A DNA stretch of 64,000 nt, from positions 8,999,413 to 9,063,412 of the forward strand of contig JACDOX010000012.1 of assembly GCA_014549065.1 (NCBI GenBank), read 5' to 3'. Shown one piece after another: positions 14,301-27,600 of this stretch (the stretch's first letter is position 1; every line of letters starts with the position of its first letter). Position numbers and translations under genes: made by a program. Origin of the DNA: Cardinalis cardinalis. Taxonomy: Eukaryota; Chordata; Aves; Passeriformes; Cardinalidae. A model generated the notes under the pieces. That model saw only the letters and a program-made list of their open reading frames with translations, searched no databases and had not been told where the DNA came from.

Positions 14301-15019
14301 GCATGGGAAGTGTGATTTCATGCCTTGCTGTAAACTCAAAAAACAGTGTCAGCAAACAAGAATATACAACTAAATATAGTTATTTTTAGCCATCTAGCAT
14401 CTCTTTTGGTTAGTGCTTTTATTCTTGGCTTAGATAGCTTTTCCACAGCCAAATGAGAAAAATAACACTTAGTCCCAGTGAGAAGNATTAGCTCATGTGT
14501 GTTCAATGCCTACCACAGTGCTAGGGAAAAGTGCTANGTACTGGAAGTGAAGCACACCTTAGTACTCAAAGATGTGCAGGCTAAAGTTGTCCCAGGCTGG
14601 GAGGACTACTGATTCTAAAGAGCCTTAAGCCATAATAGAAAATGAGTTCACTACAGACATATAAATAACAGTATGTAAAGCACAACTAAATGGGAATACA
14701 CACTTTCCAGAAAACTAAATGGAGCTTTCTCTATTACAATAATAAGCTGTTCAGTCAGTCATGTTTTCCTCCTGCATGAATTACTGGATGCAAGATGCAA
14801 GAGACCTTAGTTGAGTTGTTTATTTTTTTTTTTAATCTCAACCCAGTTTAGCAGGAACTTAGTGGGAATGCCTCTACAAGCACCTCTGAACTCAATGTTG
14901 GGATGCAATGCACCAGTCACTGGGGAAAACGAATGCACAATCATGAGACTTCTGTATTATTTATGCAATATCACTCCTAAGCAGCATGTTTACCCAAGTG
15001 CTGTTCAGCTCTGATATCC
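11390..15019. other. Intergenic, no gene seen
   Basis: Mixed-composition non-coding DNA. Overlapping open frames on both strands at 13.28-13.75 kb match no family I recognise. Apart from the short duplication at 13.77 kb, nothing stands out. Confidence 0.55.
13771..13799. repeat. Short tandem duplication
   Basis: AGAAATGTTAGTT occurs twice, separated by CCC, near-perfect 16-bp units. No associated gene. Confidence 0.8.
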
Positions 15020-15970
15020 TGGGTGTTCCCATGGCTGCACTGCAGGGGTAGATTACTAGATTACATCCTGATTGCCATAACCCAGAGGTGGGGGCCATGT
15101 AGGCTGTGTATACCCTCTGTATGCAGACATGAAGAAGGAAATCCAGAGCAGTAAAAATGACAGACATGCAAATAAATTAAACAAAGAGATGCAGCTGACG
15201 ACACATTTGGCTTTCTGGGCTGTGGGTGCACATTGCCAGCTCACATCCAGCCTCTCATCCANCAGGACTCCTAAATCATTCTCGGCCAGGCCGCTCTTGA
15301 TGTGCTCATCCCCAGCCTGCGTTGATACCAAGGGTTGCCCTGNCACAGTTGCAGCACCTTGCACTTGATCTTACTGAACCTCGTCCACTTCTTCAGTTTC
15401 TTCAGTCCCTCTGGGTGGCATCCCATCCTACAGCTGTGCCAACTGCACCACTCAGCTTGGTGTCATTCGCAAACTTACTGAGGGTGCACTTGATGCCACT
15501 GTCTGGGTCATTGCTGGAGACACTAAACAGTACTGGTGCCAGTACAGACACTCAGGGACACCACTTGTCACCGATGTCCATCAGGACATTCAGCCATTGA
15601 CCAATACCCTCTGCATGATATGTGAGCTATTTTTTATCCACTGAACAGTCCACCCAGCCCATCAATCCCTCTCCAATTTCGAAGGGTGTTGTGAGGGGCT
15701 GTGTCAAAGGTCTTACAGAAGTCCAGAGAGATGACATCCATGGCTCCTCCCTAGCTCACTGATGTAGCCTCTTCAGCCTACTCTCACTACTTAGTGAGGC
15801 AGGATTTGCCCTTAGTGAAGCCATGCTGGGCATCTCAAATTGCCTCCCTGTCCTCCCTGTGCCTTAGCAAAGCTTCCAAGAGGATCTNTTCCATGATCTT
15901 CCTAGAACAGAGANGAGGCTGACAGGACAGTACTTCCTGGGGTGCTCCTTTCTACCCTTTTAAAAAATGG
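15020..15970 (-). mobile_element. CR1 LINE, ORF2 (reverse transcriptase) remnant
   Basis: The minus strand reads as broken CR1 reverse transcriptase: PIFKKGRKE, a PVSL block, [16 protein letters not shown], and ENDLGVL..ERLDVSWQCA in shifting frames with stops. This corresponds to the second half of CR1 ORF2 without the 3' tail. It is an old, inactive copy; the boundaries are approximate. Confidence 0.85.
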
Positions 15971-18900
15971 GTGCAATCTATCCTTTTTTCCAGACACNAG
16001 AGACTTACTCTGACTGATGTGACTTTTGAAACACCAAAAAGCTCTTTTAACACACATTTACATTCACGTTTACTGTGTAACCAAGAAGCCTGCCTTGAAT
16101 CCTTACAGTGATATTTAAATATCTCATAACTGAGTGAGACAGGTAGAGAAGCCCTTTCCGGAACCTCACACAGAGAGTGAAACAACAATGGTGCCATGGC
16201 TGAAATGAGCACCACCATTCATCTGACTCAGAAAACTGAAGCAGAATCTGGTTTAAATAACTGATCAGATNTTCCATATGAATCTTCACTGAACCTTTTT
16301 AAAAAAAACCCACAACTGGTTAAGGATGATTACCTATGTTCAGCTGTATTTACTGTATGTGTGAATTTGTCCTTGCCCAGAGCTAGCAGCTGGAATTCAA
16401 GGCACTGGCATAGCCTGCCCTGCTGCCCATGATTTGCCCAGTGGCTTTCCATGGGCTCAGGGATGTCCAGCNAAGCCAGAATGTGCCAGACCTACAGAGC
16501 CTGCTTGGTAGTGCTGATGTGGCTNTGCACCATCCAGGCTCCCTGCACACAAATGACTGATTTCTTTTTTTATTTTAATGCTTGGGGAAATTTCTGGCAC
16601 GTGGCTTTAGGCATGTGTGAAACTATGTAACAGCAATTGCTTATGGAAAACAGGGGAGCATTTAAATGCACAAGTTCGCCTAAATATGTTTTTTTTTTTT
16701 AATCTGAGTGTCTTTTGTGCAATTTTTTTTTCACAATCTTGTTTCACTTTTAAGAAATTAAGTAAATCACTATCAACAGCACATCCTTAATACATGAGTT
16801 ATATTGCATACTCTTCTTTCCCAGGCTGAGCCTTCAGGACAGCATGGGTCTCATTCAGCATGTCAGTGGGCAGGTGACCATTGCCTGATTCACAGTGACA
16901 TCTATTGGCAAAAGCAATGCGCAAAGGGCCTCTTTTCCTTTTAGAAGGCTTTTAGAGTACCTCTTTTATCTTTAGCATTTTTCTTTACCTTCTCCAAATC
17001 TCNCAGTTCAGTTTTTCCCAGTCAGTTCAGAATTTTAGATTACTTACTACAGCTTAGTCTGTTATTATTTTCTCTAACCCAATATCCCTGTTCTCAATCA
17101 ATCATTCATCTGTTTCTGACAGAGGAAGATTTTATATCATCAGCACCATTTGCCAGTTTATTAATGAAAACCTAAACCATAAAAAAAGTTGAAGCTTCAA
17201 CAGGACAAAGGGAAAACATAAATCAAGAAAAAATTCTCAGAAAAACACCAAGAATGACTGGGTTCACTTTTTTCCTCAAAATCACCAGACTGTTGCTTAA
17301 AAAGAAGAAATATTGAGACCATATTTCTGTCTGTTGTTCATACAACTGTAGAAAGGAAAAGAATGGAAGCAGTGTGGACATTTAAACAGCTGATACTTCA
17401 TTCAAAATATTTACAAACCAGCGACAGAAAAATAATTAAAGCAGATCTTGACAAAAAAAATATTTTTTCTACCTGTTGCATGTAANCTATATGATTTCCA
17501 TCTGATGAATGAAACCGTCAGTAGCATCTACAAATTATTCAAATTTATCTATCCAAGTATATGGGTGAAATTTGATAAAATAGAAACAGACACAGATATC
17601 NACAGTGCAGCATATCATCTCTGTTAATCAGAGGCCAAGAATCTTTGTTTTCACACGACAACCCAGTAGTCTCCTGTCAGAGACATTCCCTCTCCTCAAA
17701 TTCTGCTGCACAGGAGAAGAGACACAGATCATACATGCAAATGTTTCACCACNGTAAAAACTTGTACTTGGAATAAATGATTGAGAGGTTGACAGAAACA
17801 GGAAAAAANCCCATGAATTTAGAAACATTTTCGTTTCAGCATTTCAGTATTATCTCCTGTCTCACAAAAACAGCAGACACACAGAGAAGGNCCCCTGTCA
17901 CTGAGTCAGCTACTTCACAAATAAGATACACAGAAATAACAGTATCTAAGAGATTAAATCACAGACCAAATCTCTGTATTTTGCATCTATAACTAGAGAG
18001 CAAGATCAGATTGGGTGGGAGAACAAAAAAAATGTAACAGCTAGGTCAGAAGTTAGTTGCAGTCCNTTTAGTAGCAGAGTGATAAGGAAAATTGTCACCA
18101 TGCTTTTTTTAGACTAATTAATAGGCAGTAAAAGAAAGAAGCCACATCTCTNGAGCAAGATTCCTCTGGTATTCATACTTTCATATTGAGCTTACAACCT
18201 GAAGGTGCTCCAAGTTTCTCAATTATTTGCAGCTTTTAACATCTGAAGATTTATCTCATAGTCTGCCCCTTGCCTATTTAAAGCTACAAGAATCTAAATC
18301 CAGAATTTTCTTTCCATTAAGTTTATAGAACCTGTATAACATATATATTTCATTGATGTTATTTTATTCATATGCCATATTCCACTTCTTTTTTCTGTGA
18401 GATTTATTGATTGATGACTTTTTTTTTTNCTTCAAATTCATTCTTAGAATTCCTTTAGATCACAGTTCATGTCTGGAAGCAACTGAGAGACAAATCTCTA
18501 AACCAGCAGAGAAAACATAGGTACATAGCAAATGGGTGTATGGCANCAAACAGATGTCAGGTGTATCTTCAGCCCACTGTACTCCAGCAGGGAAGAGCAC
18601 TANTTCTCAGGTTTTTGTTTGACATAAAGAAAATTCCCAGCTGATGTTAAACATGTGCAACATTAAAAACATCATGAGAATGATGGCAAGTGCTATTAGC
18701 ATAGCAGAGCAGACTGCTTCCCTCCTGTGCCAAAACCAGCAGAGCTGACCCCAGGGCTCTGCTGTGGTTTATTTAATTCTGAGAATAAGTTTATGGGTGA
18801 TCAACCTTCCACCAGTCCACAATTCTTGACAGCTGCTATTTCCAGCAAATACACTCTATGTTTTTTTGGTCACTGAGCATTTTGTTCTTCTTAACATAAA

Positions 18901-20502
18901 GGCTCCAAGTGTGTCAGGGAGTTAAGAGTTGATCAAAGGGACATGTGGCTGCAGGGGGCTNGGGAGGGTGATGACATATTTCAGCCTCAATTGCTGTAGA
19001 GGACAATATGGAGCTCATACTTGAGATAAGATTCTCTGGGAGCACANTGAGGAGTCTGCTTGAGGTTCAGTGTAGCTTGGGCACACAGGAAATTAGTGAC
19101 TGAGGGTGCANCCAAGTGCTCAGAGCTGAGACTGCNTCCAAATTTTCACTTTACAGTGGCAGGGGATGAATAACCTGAGAAGCTGTTCCCAAAGGATTTC
19201 AGGTAACCTCAGAAGCTGTTCCCAAAGGACTTCAAGTAACTGAGCATTTCTACCCATTTTCAGATGTCACCACTAACTTTCAGCTAGGCTAATCTAACAT
19301 GAACACGGCATCTCCACAAAAGGGGAATTACTTGAACGATGACTTCCTCTAAAACTTATTAGCATAACTATAAAAATCATCAATAGTTCAAAAATGCACG
19401 ATCAGAAACTTGAAGAATGGATTACATGTCTCACCACTACCAAAAATATTTTATTTGGAACATAAAGACATACCTAATACTGCACTACCCAAAGACAGAC
19501 TTCAAATGATGGGTGACAATTTTTTCCAAACCTAAAGCTGCAGCTGTTAATTATAAAAGTATACACTTCTCTGTAAAACTTTAGGCTCTTCAGTAGAAAA
19601 TACAAGACACATTAATAAAATCCATATTTTATTTTGATAAAACCCTTATAAATATAAAAGAATTAATCAACTCCACTGTTTACAATATGTAAGAAATATG
19701 TAAAACTTCTGTTTACAATATGAAGAAGTAGCCTTATTACTTTCTCTTCTGAGACCAACAAATCCTTTGTATTCTTCCTGCAATTTTTAAACATTTTTTC
19801 CACATTCTGTAGCTACTCACATAACAGGGAAACACATGAGATCCAATCCTAAGTCTAAAAAAGGGAGTGAAAACATACAACACACTCTCACTTTTCTTTT
19901 TAGTGCTGCTAAATCCTTTTTTTTTTCTTCAATGGTCTGTTTGTGTTCTTTTCTTCAGAAAATATTCAAAAGGCACTGGGAGGCCTTGCAGAATATAATA
20001 GCTATATTCTAGGGGGGAGAAAACAAAGAATTCCACATATCTTAAACTAAGATAAAATATCTATATCTCTATGTCTAATGTATTGTTCTAACACAGCATA
20101 TAAAGTCAATCCCAGTTGTGATTTCCCTCATGTTTGTTCATCTAAGATCAAACGACCCATTGAGGTAAAAGGCAGAGCATATACAACCTATTTAAAAATT
20201 AATTCAAGGAGAGCAGTTATGGAAGATGAATTTGTCGGAAGTACTACAGAGATTGGTGTTAGTTGCTGCCAGTAAAACCTCTAGCTGCCTCTTTCAGGTA
20301 TCACTCACTGGATTTCACTATGTAGNTCTCACAGTTTGAGAGTAAATCTAATTCTATCCTAAGCTACATCCTATGGCATGTTCATTAATAAAAACATAAA
20401 CCCCAATTATATTCAGATAAAAAAGGCTCCTGAGAGAAACACTGGCTCAAGTCAACTTATAAAGACAGAAGNTTCAACATATTGCTACTGAGGGCTGAGC
20501 TT
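15971..20502. other. Intergenic or distal 3' region of CA13
   Basis: AT-rich, with T runs and a 33-bp tandem duplication. No exons, RNA genes or recognisable transposons were found. An alternative CA13 poly(A) signal may lie at 19633-19628. Confidence 0.5.
19172..19237. repeat. 33-bp tandem duplication
   Basis: Two adjacent 33-bp copies (19172-19204 and 19205-19237) differing at a few bases, both containing AGAAGCTGTTCCCAAAGGA. A partial third start (AACTGAG) follows. Confidence 0.9.
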
Positions 20503-21563
20503 TTTATTAGATGTTGACTTGATTCCAATTTCTTTGGCTCTCTCTGACTATTCTCTTTGGTCTTGGAATATAAGTGCAACCACTGAAGTTCACCTACAAC
20601 AGCCGAACATCAGCCAGCACCCTGACACATTCTATACCTGGGCAGTATTGTGCTCCACAGCAAGATGAGAGGTAAGCAGCATGTGGTTCACACGGCAATG
20701 TGCAATGGTCTGGAACAACAGCTACCCCTGTCTCTTGATTTTAAGTGGTAAAAGTCTGATGCTACATGGATATAGTGTAATAATCCCTTATGTTTCACCA
20801 AGTGCAACAAACTGGATTTAGGCACAAACAGCTCCCTCTATGCCCTTCCACCTTGCAGTTTTCAGGTTTCAGGACAATTTCATCTTGTGACATTGTGAAA
20901 TTCAGAAATACCTAATCTACCTGACATGATCTTGCAATATACAAAATCCTTACTATTTGCTTTTTAAAAAACTATCAATCAGTACATGAAAACTACTATG
21001 AAGCAGCCAGAATAACAGGATCATATAAATGTCTTCCTTAAATGTTGCTAGTCATTACTACTTTTTGTAGGAAAGTAAATATGGTATTGCAGAAGTCAGC
21101 AATGAAATTATATCATCCTTGAAACTTTTTTCCTTGAGAACTGTAATGTGAGGTTTATACAGAAGCTAAATGTTATGTTAGAGACCAGAAGAATAATCCC
21201 AGAACTTCATATACTTGATCAATAATACCAAGGATCCTGTTCAGTAATTTGGTGGCAAAATCTGGGCAACTCCTTCACCATTTTNGTCCCTTATGATTAG
21301 CAGTGACTTCTGTGTATGCAATGCTGACAGCTCAGTACTTCCAAGACAACNCACTCAAACCCAGTCAGACCTGTTAACATCAATGAACCTGTNATAACTC
21401 CAGACATACATGTGTGAGAAATGACTGCATGGAAACCACTAATAAAACAACACCTATTGGTTAAAACAACCCACAAAGAGAAATTAAACATCACAAAGTA
21501 TATTAACTATTAAAATGAATTCGGCCTGTGGTTTCAGAAGGAGCCTACTCTGNATTTACTCCT
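20503..21563 (-). other. CA13: Probable CA13 3' UTR
   Basis: AT-rich sequence downstream of the CA13 stop. The first convincing minus-strand AATAAA I found is at 20508-20503, giving a 3' UTR of about 1.06 kb. Another lies at 19633-19628. Which one is used cannot be decided from sequence alone. Confidence 0.4.
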
Positions 21564-21677
21564 TCAATTCCTTCTGACTTCTCGTCCCCTTAGAGGCTGG
21601 GGAGGCCGGAAGTTTCTCAGCAAGCAGCAGGCAACCTCATCCTCAGCAGTGCTCAGGAGGCTGCGGAATTTGGCCAG
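21564..21677 (-). CDS. CA13: CA13 coding exon 7 (last)
   Basis: 114 bp, [14 protein letters not shown] to GREVRRN, ending in TGA at 21566-21564. The acceptor is GGTTACAG. It keeps the FRPPQPL segment typical of CA C-termini. The tail is a few residues shorter than in human CA13. Confidence 0.92.
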   Translation of the reverse strand: MAKFRSLLSTAEDEVACCLLRNFRPPQPLRGREVRRN

Positions 21678-24600
21678 CTGTAACCAAAAGACACATAAGG
21701 TTCAGCAGAAAACCCTCATGCAAATACTCACGAAAAAGCATGTAAATAATAAAGACACTTNTCACTTTTTTCCACCTGAAAGAACAGAACTGTGTTTTAT
21801 TAAGTCATGGGGGAATGGCAATTTCACCATTTCTATCCTTGTAAATGAAGAGGGGGATGACTACTGAGAAAATATCCCAAAATACATGAAATTGTGCATA
21901 AGGATTACTTGTTTCCTTTATTCACACTTTGTCTTCCACAACTTGATCTAAACTAGGGGGTGTTTATACCTTTTTAGTTGGATTTCACAGTTTGGAGATT
22001 CTGAAATGTTTTTTGCCAAAAGATAAGATTATGTTTCTTATCATACAAACGTTCTGCATATGTTTCCTTCTTCAAAGAGGATATTCACAATTAACCCGGA
22101 ATTGCAGGTGTGGTGCTACAGAAAGCTTCTGCAACTAGCATTTACTCNAACCAAGAGAGATTCCAAATTCTTCCTTTGTGAAGCACTTATTCATAACTTC
22201 CAGGACAAGCACTTCTTCATAACTCAGCATATGCTGATCTCAGCAGAAACCCCATCAGAGCTCCATGTCTAAANCTTGGGAAATCTGAGGATGATTTTTG
22301 ACCTAAGTATAGAATTTTGTTTAATTCCTAATCTTTCCAATAGTTACTATTTCTATATATCACTTTACTTCCCTCCTAGGTTACCAATGGTAGGACAGTA
22401 CAAAAACCATTCCATTATAATACAGCATTTAGTTGTAATGGCACATTGCATCATAATGACATTGAGAGCAAAAATGGTCAATGCTACCTTGCTTCACCCC
22501 ATTCTGAAGCTAACGTTTGTTATTCAGGGTCCTGTAAGTTTCTAAAAATTTAAAAGCTATTTTTAATTTCNTCCAACCTGAAAAGTGCAACAAAAAGTCT
22601 GTAGTAAACTCTAAAGCCCTAAAGAAATCCAAACNTGAGGAATAAAATTAAATGGTAGAACAATATCAGTCATGGTGCTGACTGAACAATCACAATGGTG
22701 GATATTACTGGAAAGAAACACTTTAGCTGCATGCATGTTTATATTGATAAGAATATAGCAATTTCTACTTTAATATATAAGATATAGCTAAAGTTTATGA
22801 AAAATTACTAATAAAGGATCACTATACTTGACACTTTCCCACACCATGTTCCCTGAGCCTGTTACACGGCTGTTTGTAAACAGCATTTCACATTTTAGAA
22901 TGTATGTCATAAGTATTTATTACAGATTTGCCCAAATAAGAAGCTTTTAACCTGAGAAATGNCTTATCTTTGGAAAGTTGATACCTTAACACAAGTTTCC
23001 AATCCTAGATCCAAACAGCTGCAGCAAGCCTTACAAAGCCAGATTGAGGNGAGTGAGGAAGAGATATAGATGAGAAAAATACACACATTGAGCAAATAAA
23101 TGACTTCAAATCAGTTGCAAACAGAAATTTGAGGTTTCCCAACAAGCAACCCATTCAGGGAACTGTCTTAACACTTATAGCAAAAACTGAAGTCACCATT
23201 TCGGCTGAGCATGTGCTCTCTACTCAGAAATACCTTACACCTAAAAGGATCGGCCCGCTGGGTGTCACTATTGCCAAGTTAAGATACAGCATGAAGCTTT
23301 TAAAAGAAATGCAAATAGACCCTTCTTTNTGGAATCACAGCTTTCCTAAAACCCCAACTTATTACAACAGTATTCCCTCTTCATAATTCTAGTAAATTCA
23401 TCAAGTTTTATGTATTTAGAATGGAAAAAGACATTTACTACTTGTCTGCCAGATAAAAATGCCAAAGATGAGGTTTGAGCTGGATATACAAATAATTAAA
23501 TCAACTGGAATTCCAGAATTTCTAAGCATAATCAGAACTCTTTTTTTAGGTTCCATATGGATTATTTTTGTTTCNTAATTGTTAGTATATGCAGATTTTT
23601 TTTTAAATGAGTAATAAATAGCTGTTACAGCAAGAAAGCCAACTAGTCAGAATAAATTTGATAGACAAATGTTGACTTTTGAAAATCTTGTAACATCTGC
23701 AGTGCCAAGGTCTGCAAAAACCCATAATATTGGGTAGCATTTACAATTTCCATTCTTACAAAAGCAACACTTCTATAGCAGTGAAAAATCCAAAGATACC
23801 TGTTCAGAACAAACACTTATGGGCTCTCTCAGAACAATCCAGATGACNCTCTCAAGAAGAGGTGGAACAGTGAGAGAGCCAAAGTAAGTCCAGTAGTCCA
23901 GGGACTTGGGAAGAAGACAGCTGGGATCAAAGTTTGTGAATAGTGCTTTTTTTCCCTGGAAAGAAATAAAATACCAGGGCAATATTATTTAAAAGCAAGA
24001 GGCCAAGGTAAATAATGCCAAAGGAGGTAGAGCTTGTTCCACTATCAGGTGGGCTGGCAGCATCTTGGGTGATGACAGGAGGTCCTCATCACTGCCCTTC
24101 TGATGAGGTCTTACCTCAGAGACAGCTTTGCTGTGACTTCCCTTGATGCCAGCAGGACACCATGAGAGGTGNCATGTTACAACAGGCTCCCCTAAGTTAC
24201 AGATGACCATGAGATGGAAGTTGTGGGGAGAAGACAGAAGATGTTAGACTTTCAACATGGTCTCTGTGGGGCTGGCAGAGTAACCCCACAGGTTACTGCC
24301 ACTTGCTTCCCACCCCACTCCTCCCAGGAATTATTTCTACTTCCCCCTGTACTGGATACCAGACCACAGATGTCTGTCTGAACATCATGTTGGGAGTCTG
24401 GTTAATTTCTCTTGAACAAGCAATAGGTTATTTCTTACCCTGTACCTCAGCAAAACAGGGAAGGAACTCTTTCCCTCCTCTTTTTTACAGCTTTCCATAA
24501 AGTATATTTTTCCCCTGTTACCATCCTCATAACAACAGATTTATCAGAGTTCTGTGAGGAATTAGCTGTTTCCTCNGATCTTTTACTGTGTAAAAATTAT

Positions 24601-27600
24601 CTTTTGTCTACTTAGTTTTCAACATAAACAGAATGCACATAAACTGACTCAAATCAGGTTTCAATCACTGGGGATAAGGAAACATGAAGGTGCAGGGAGT
24701 AGCAGCCAGGTTTCAAAAAATAAAAAACCTGACCAAAAAAAAATCCCAACAAAAGCAACTATCAATATTAGCTAGCATTATTTTAGAAGCACTCGTTCAC
24801 CTTGATTCTGATGGTGTCCAAGCGGTCAGTGATCTTGTTCAGTTGAGGGTTGCATTCACCAATCTATTAACACCAAAGAAAAAAGAAACACTGGAGCTNC
24901 AGAGAAAAGCAACAAAAATTAATAAAAAAGCAAATGCATAATAAAACTGCCTTATATAACTGGAGTGACTGAAAGATCTGATACATCTTCTGTACAAGCC
25001 TGTGACTAGCTGGTCCATAGAAATAATACTGATCATAAAGAAGATTCACTCCCTTGCTAATAGTATTCTGGCTACTCATAGTAATTACTTCAGCTACAAA
25101 AGAATTACAAACTTTTCACTACAGGGGTATAGAAACGATTTATCTTTCATTTTTTAATATGTGGGACATTAAAAGTTACAGACTAACATCAGAAATTTAA
25201 ACTGCTTATGACATTGAAAACAANGTTCTTATGTGAGAACATTCCACACTGAATTTGTGTGCTAAGAAATCCAGCGACACTTCCTTTGAGTCAGTGTAAT
25301 GCAAACTGGAAAGAGAATTACTGAACTGCTGAAGCAGTTCTTTGCAACTGCTGCATGGAATGGCTCTCTGACTGCGCGAGCACCTGCATTAGCTGTTCTC
25401 AGGAAGCTGCGCCAGCCACCAGAAACCACGGAATTTACCAAAGCCCTATCTTTTGCCATAGATTGTGAGAATTCCCCATCTGCTTCTTCATACAGAATTC
25501 AGTGAAGCTGTTGCACTAATCTAATCTTAGAACAGGGAGAGAAGGCAAAAAAGGTATAAAATAATTATTAGGAAATTCTCCAGTTTCTGGCTCTGCATTA
25601 TTTAATTATTATTATTTTCTAGAAGAAACGATCAGCTCAAAAACAAGCCATTAAAAAAACCATTTAAATCAAGCCGTCCCCCTAAATGAACATGTTACTC
25701 AAGAATAAGTTACTGGGATCCAAATGGGGGCAGCTGAATTAAGTTCCACATCTAATGTTGTTTGGGCTTGCAGACTAGGCAAACTGAAGAGTTTTACTGT
25801 CTTGAAAAATCTATTAAGCTGGTATTTTTATCCTTAAAGGAAGCACAGCTTTCTACATTGGCAGCTAAACACTACGAAGGAAATAAGTATAAAACAAGTT
25901 TCTCTTTAGCAATACTACATAAAACATCACCGTTATCTCTTTGGGCTTATAATGCAGATTTATTATGAGGGCTGAAGCATTCTCTCCTTACCTTCAGAAA
26001 CACAGCCATGACAGCTAGTCCATCTGACTGACAAGCAGCTTCAACAAAACTGGAATACTTCTCTGCATTCCAATGGACCACATGAAGCTGAAAAGCAAAA
26101 GACACAGCATCAACTCTCACTGAACTCAAGTAGTGGCAAATAAATATTACAACTTTACTGGGTTTGACACTCTATTTCACTCTTTTGTATGCAGAATCAT
26201 TCAGTATTCTAAATGCAGATATTTCATGAAATCAGTAAATATGTAGTTCACACAAATGGCAAAAGCATTTCCAGTGGCTAAGATTATTAAAAATTTAGTA
26301 GCAATCGGCATACCAGCCAATGGTTATATAGCTAGAGGTTTAAAATCCATTTTTAGTACAGCTGATTTTAAAAAGTGATTGGAATTCATGAGGATGTCAT
26401 TAGTACTTTACTTTTTCTTTAATCAAACTTCCAGCAACATTAATCATCCACATAAATAGCTAGAAAATAGGCAAATACACATTAAACTTGCACTGACCCC
26501 TTTTCCCTTGTTTAGCTTAAGGGAACATCAGCACTTCATTTTTGACACTTTTCACGTATTATTTTCTATGACTACCAGTAGTGAGTAATGCCCTTACAAG
26601 CAGCTTGATTATCTCAGGTTTGATCATTTGCATTTCCAACATGCATTATTGTGGAAGNGTCCCGTAATATTTGCCTAAGAAGCTTAAACACCACCCAGCC
26701 AGGAGGGAAGAGGAAAAGCTTGTGATATCTATTTCCATGCCACTTCAGTTTAAAAATTAGGTTTCCTAATTCCTGACCACTCTTCATTANGGGACCTCCT
26801 GGTTCGCAAGAAGTTCCAGGTTGTTCCAGCCTTGAGCAATGGTCTGACTGCCAAACTGGAGAGAGCATATTCACACAGCACTTAAGTCTAACTACTTCAC
26901 AAACATTAATTACTTTCAAAAATCCTCAATGGATTAGTAAATCTTATTACACATAATTTTTAGTTAAAGATGCTCAGAANCATGGTATGAGATTGGCTTT
27001 TCTAAAATTGGTGACCATCTTTTCAGATTTTGAACTTCAAGAATGAGGAAAAACAACTCATTCAACGACTTAAACTGGGATGAACCCATGAAAAAAAAGG
27101 ACTTCCTTTTGGAATATAGCACCTACAGGACAAATAAANTAAGAACAATTCAGGAAAACTGAAACCTGCTTTAAAGGACTTCCACATGAAGCAACATAGC
27201 TGCATGGCTGAAATAGGGATCTAGAAGTATGAAGATTTTTATTCTAAATATCAATCCTTGCTTAACTTCTATAAGTTTCAATTTTTCATATCTATAAAAT
27301 GGAATTCTTACTTGGTCTTACNTGACATCAATATTTTAAGCATTTGGGCTCTAAAGTGCTGAAACATTACTTGCAGCAAGTAAGGAATCCCACTGTTGTC
27401 AATATTAATACATGTACAGCCACGATGACATGCATGCTGTCTCACAGCTTTAGAAATCCTTGAAGGAAAGTTGCTACAAATATTATACACTAAACCAAGA
27501 GGAGAACATGGTCCACTAAACCTTTCTCAAGTGCNTTAATATCCTGATGTACATAGTGTCTGCACTGTTCCCTATTACAAATTCACAGAACCTATGTTGA

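Noticed and set aside
15056..15600. Open frames at 15 kb that could be taken for genes
   Set aside because: They are fragments of an inactive CR1 reverse transcriptase, or its antisense.
1..20000. Another carbonic anhydrase (CA1/CA2/CA3-like) expected beyond CA13
   Set aside because: No exon with the zinc-ligand motifs was found on either strand; any paralogue must lie outside the window.
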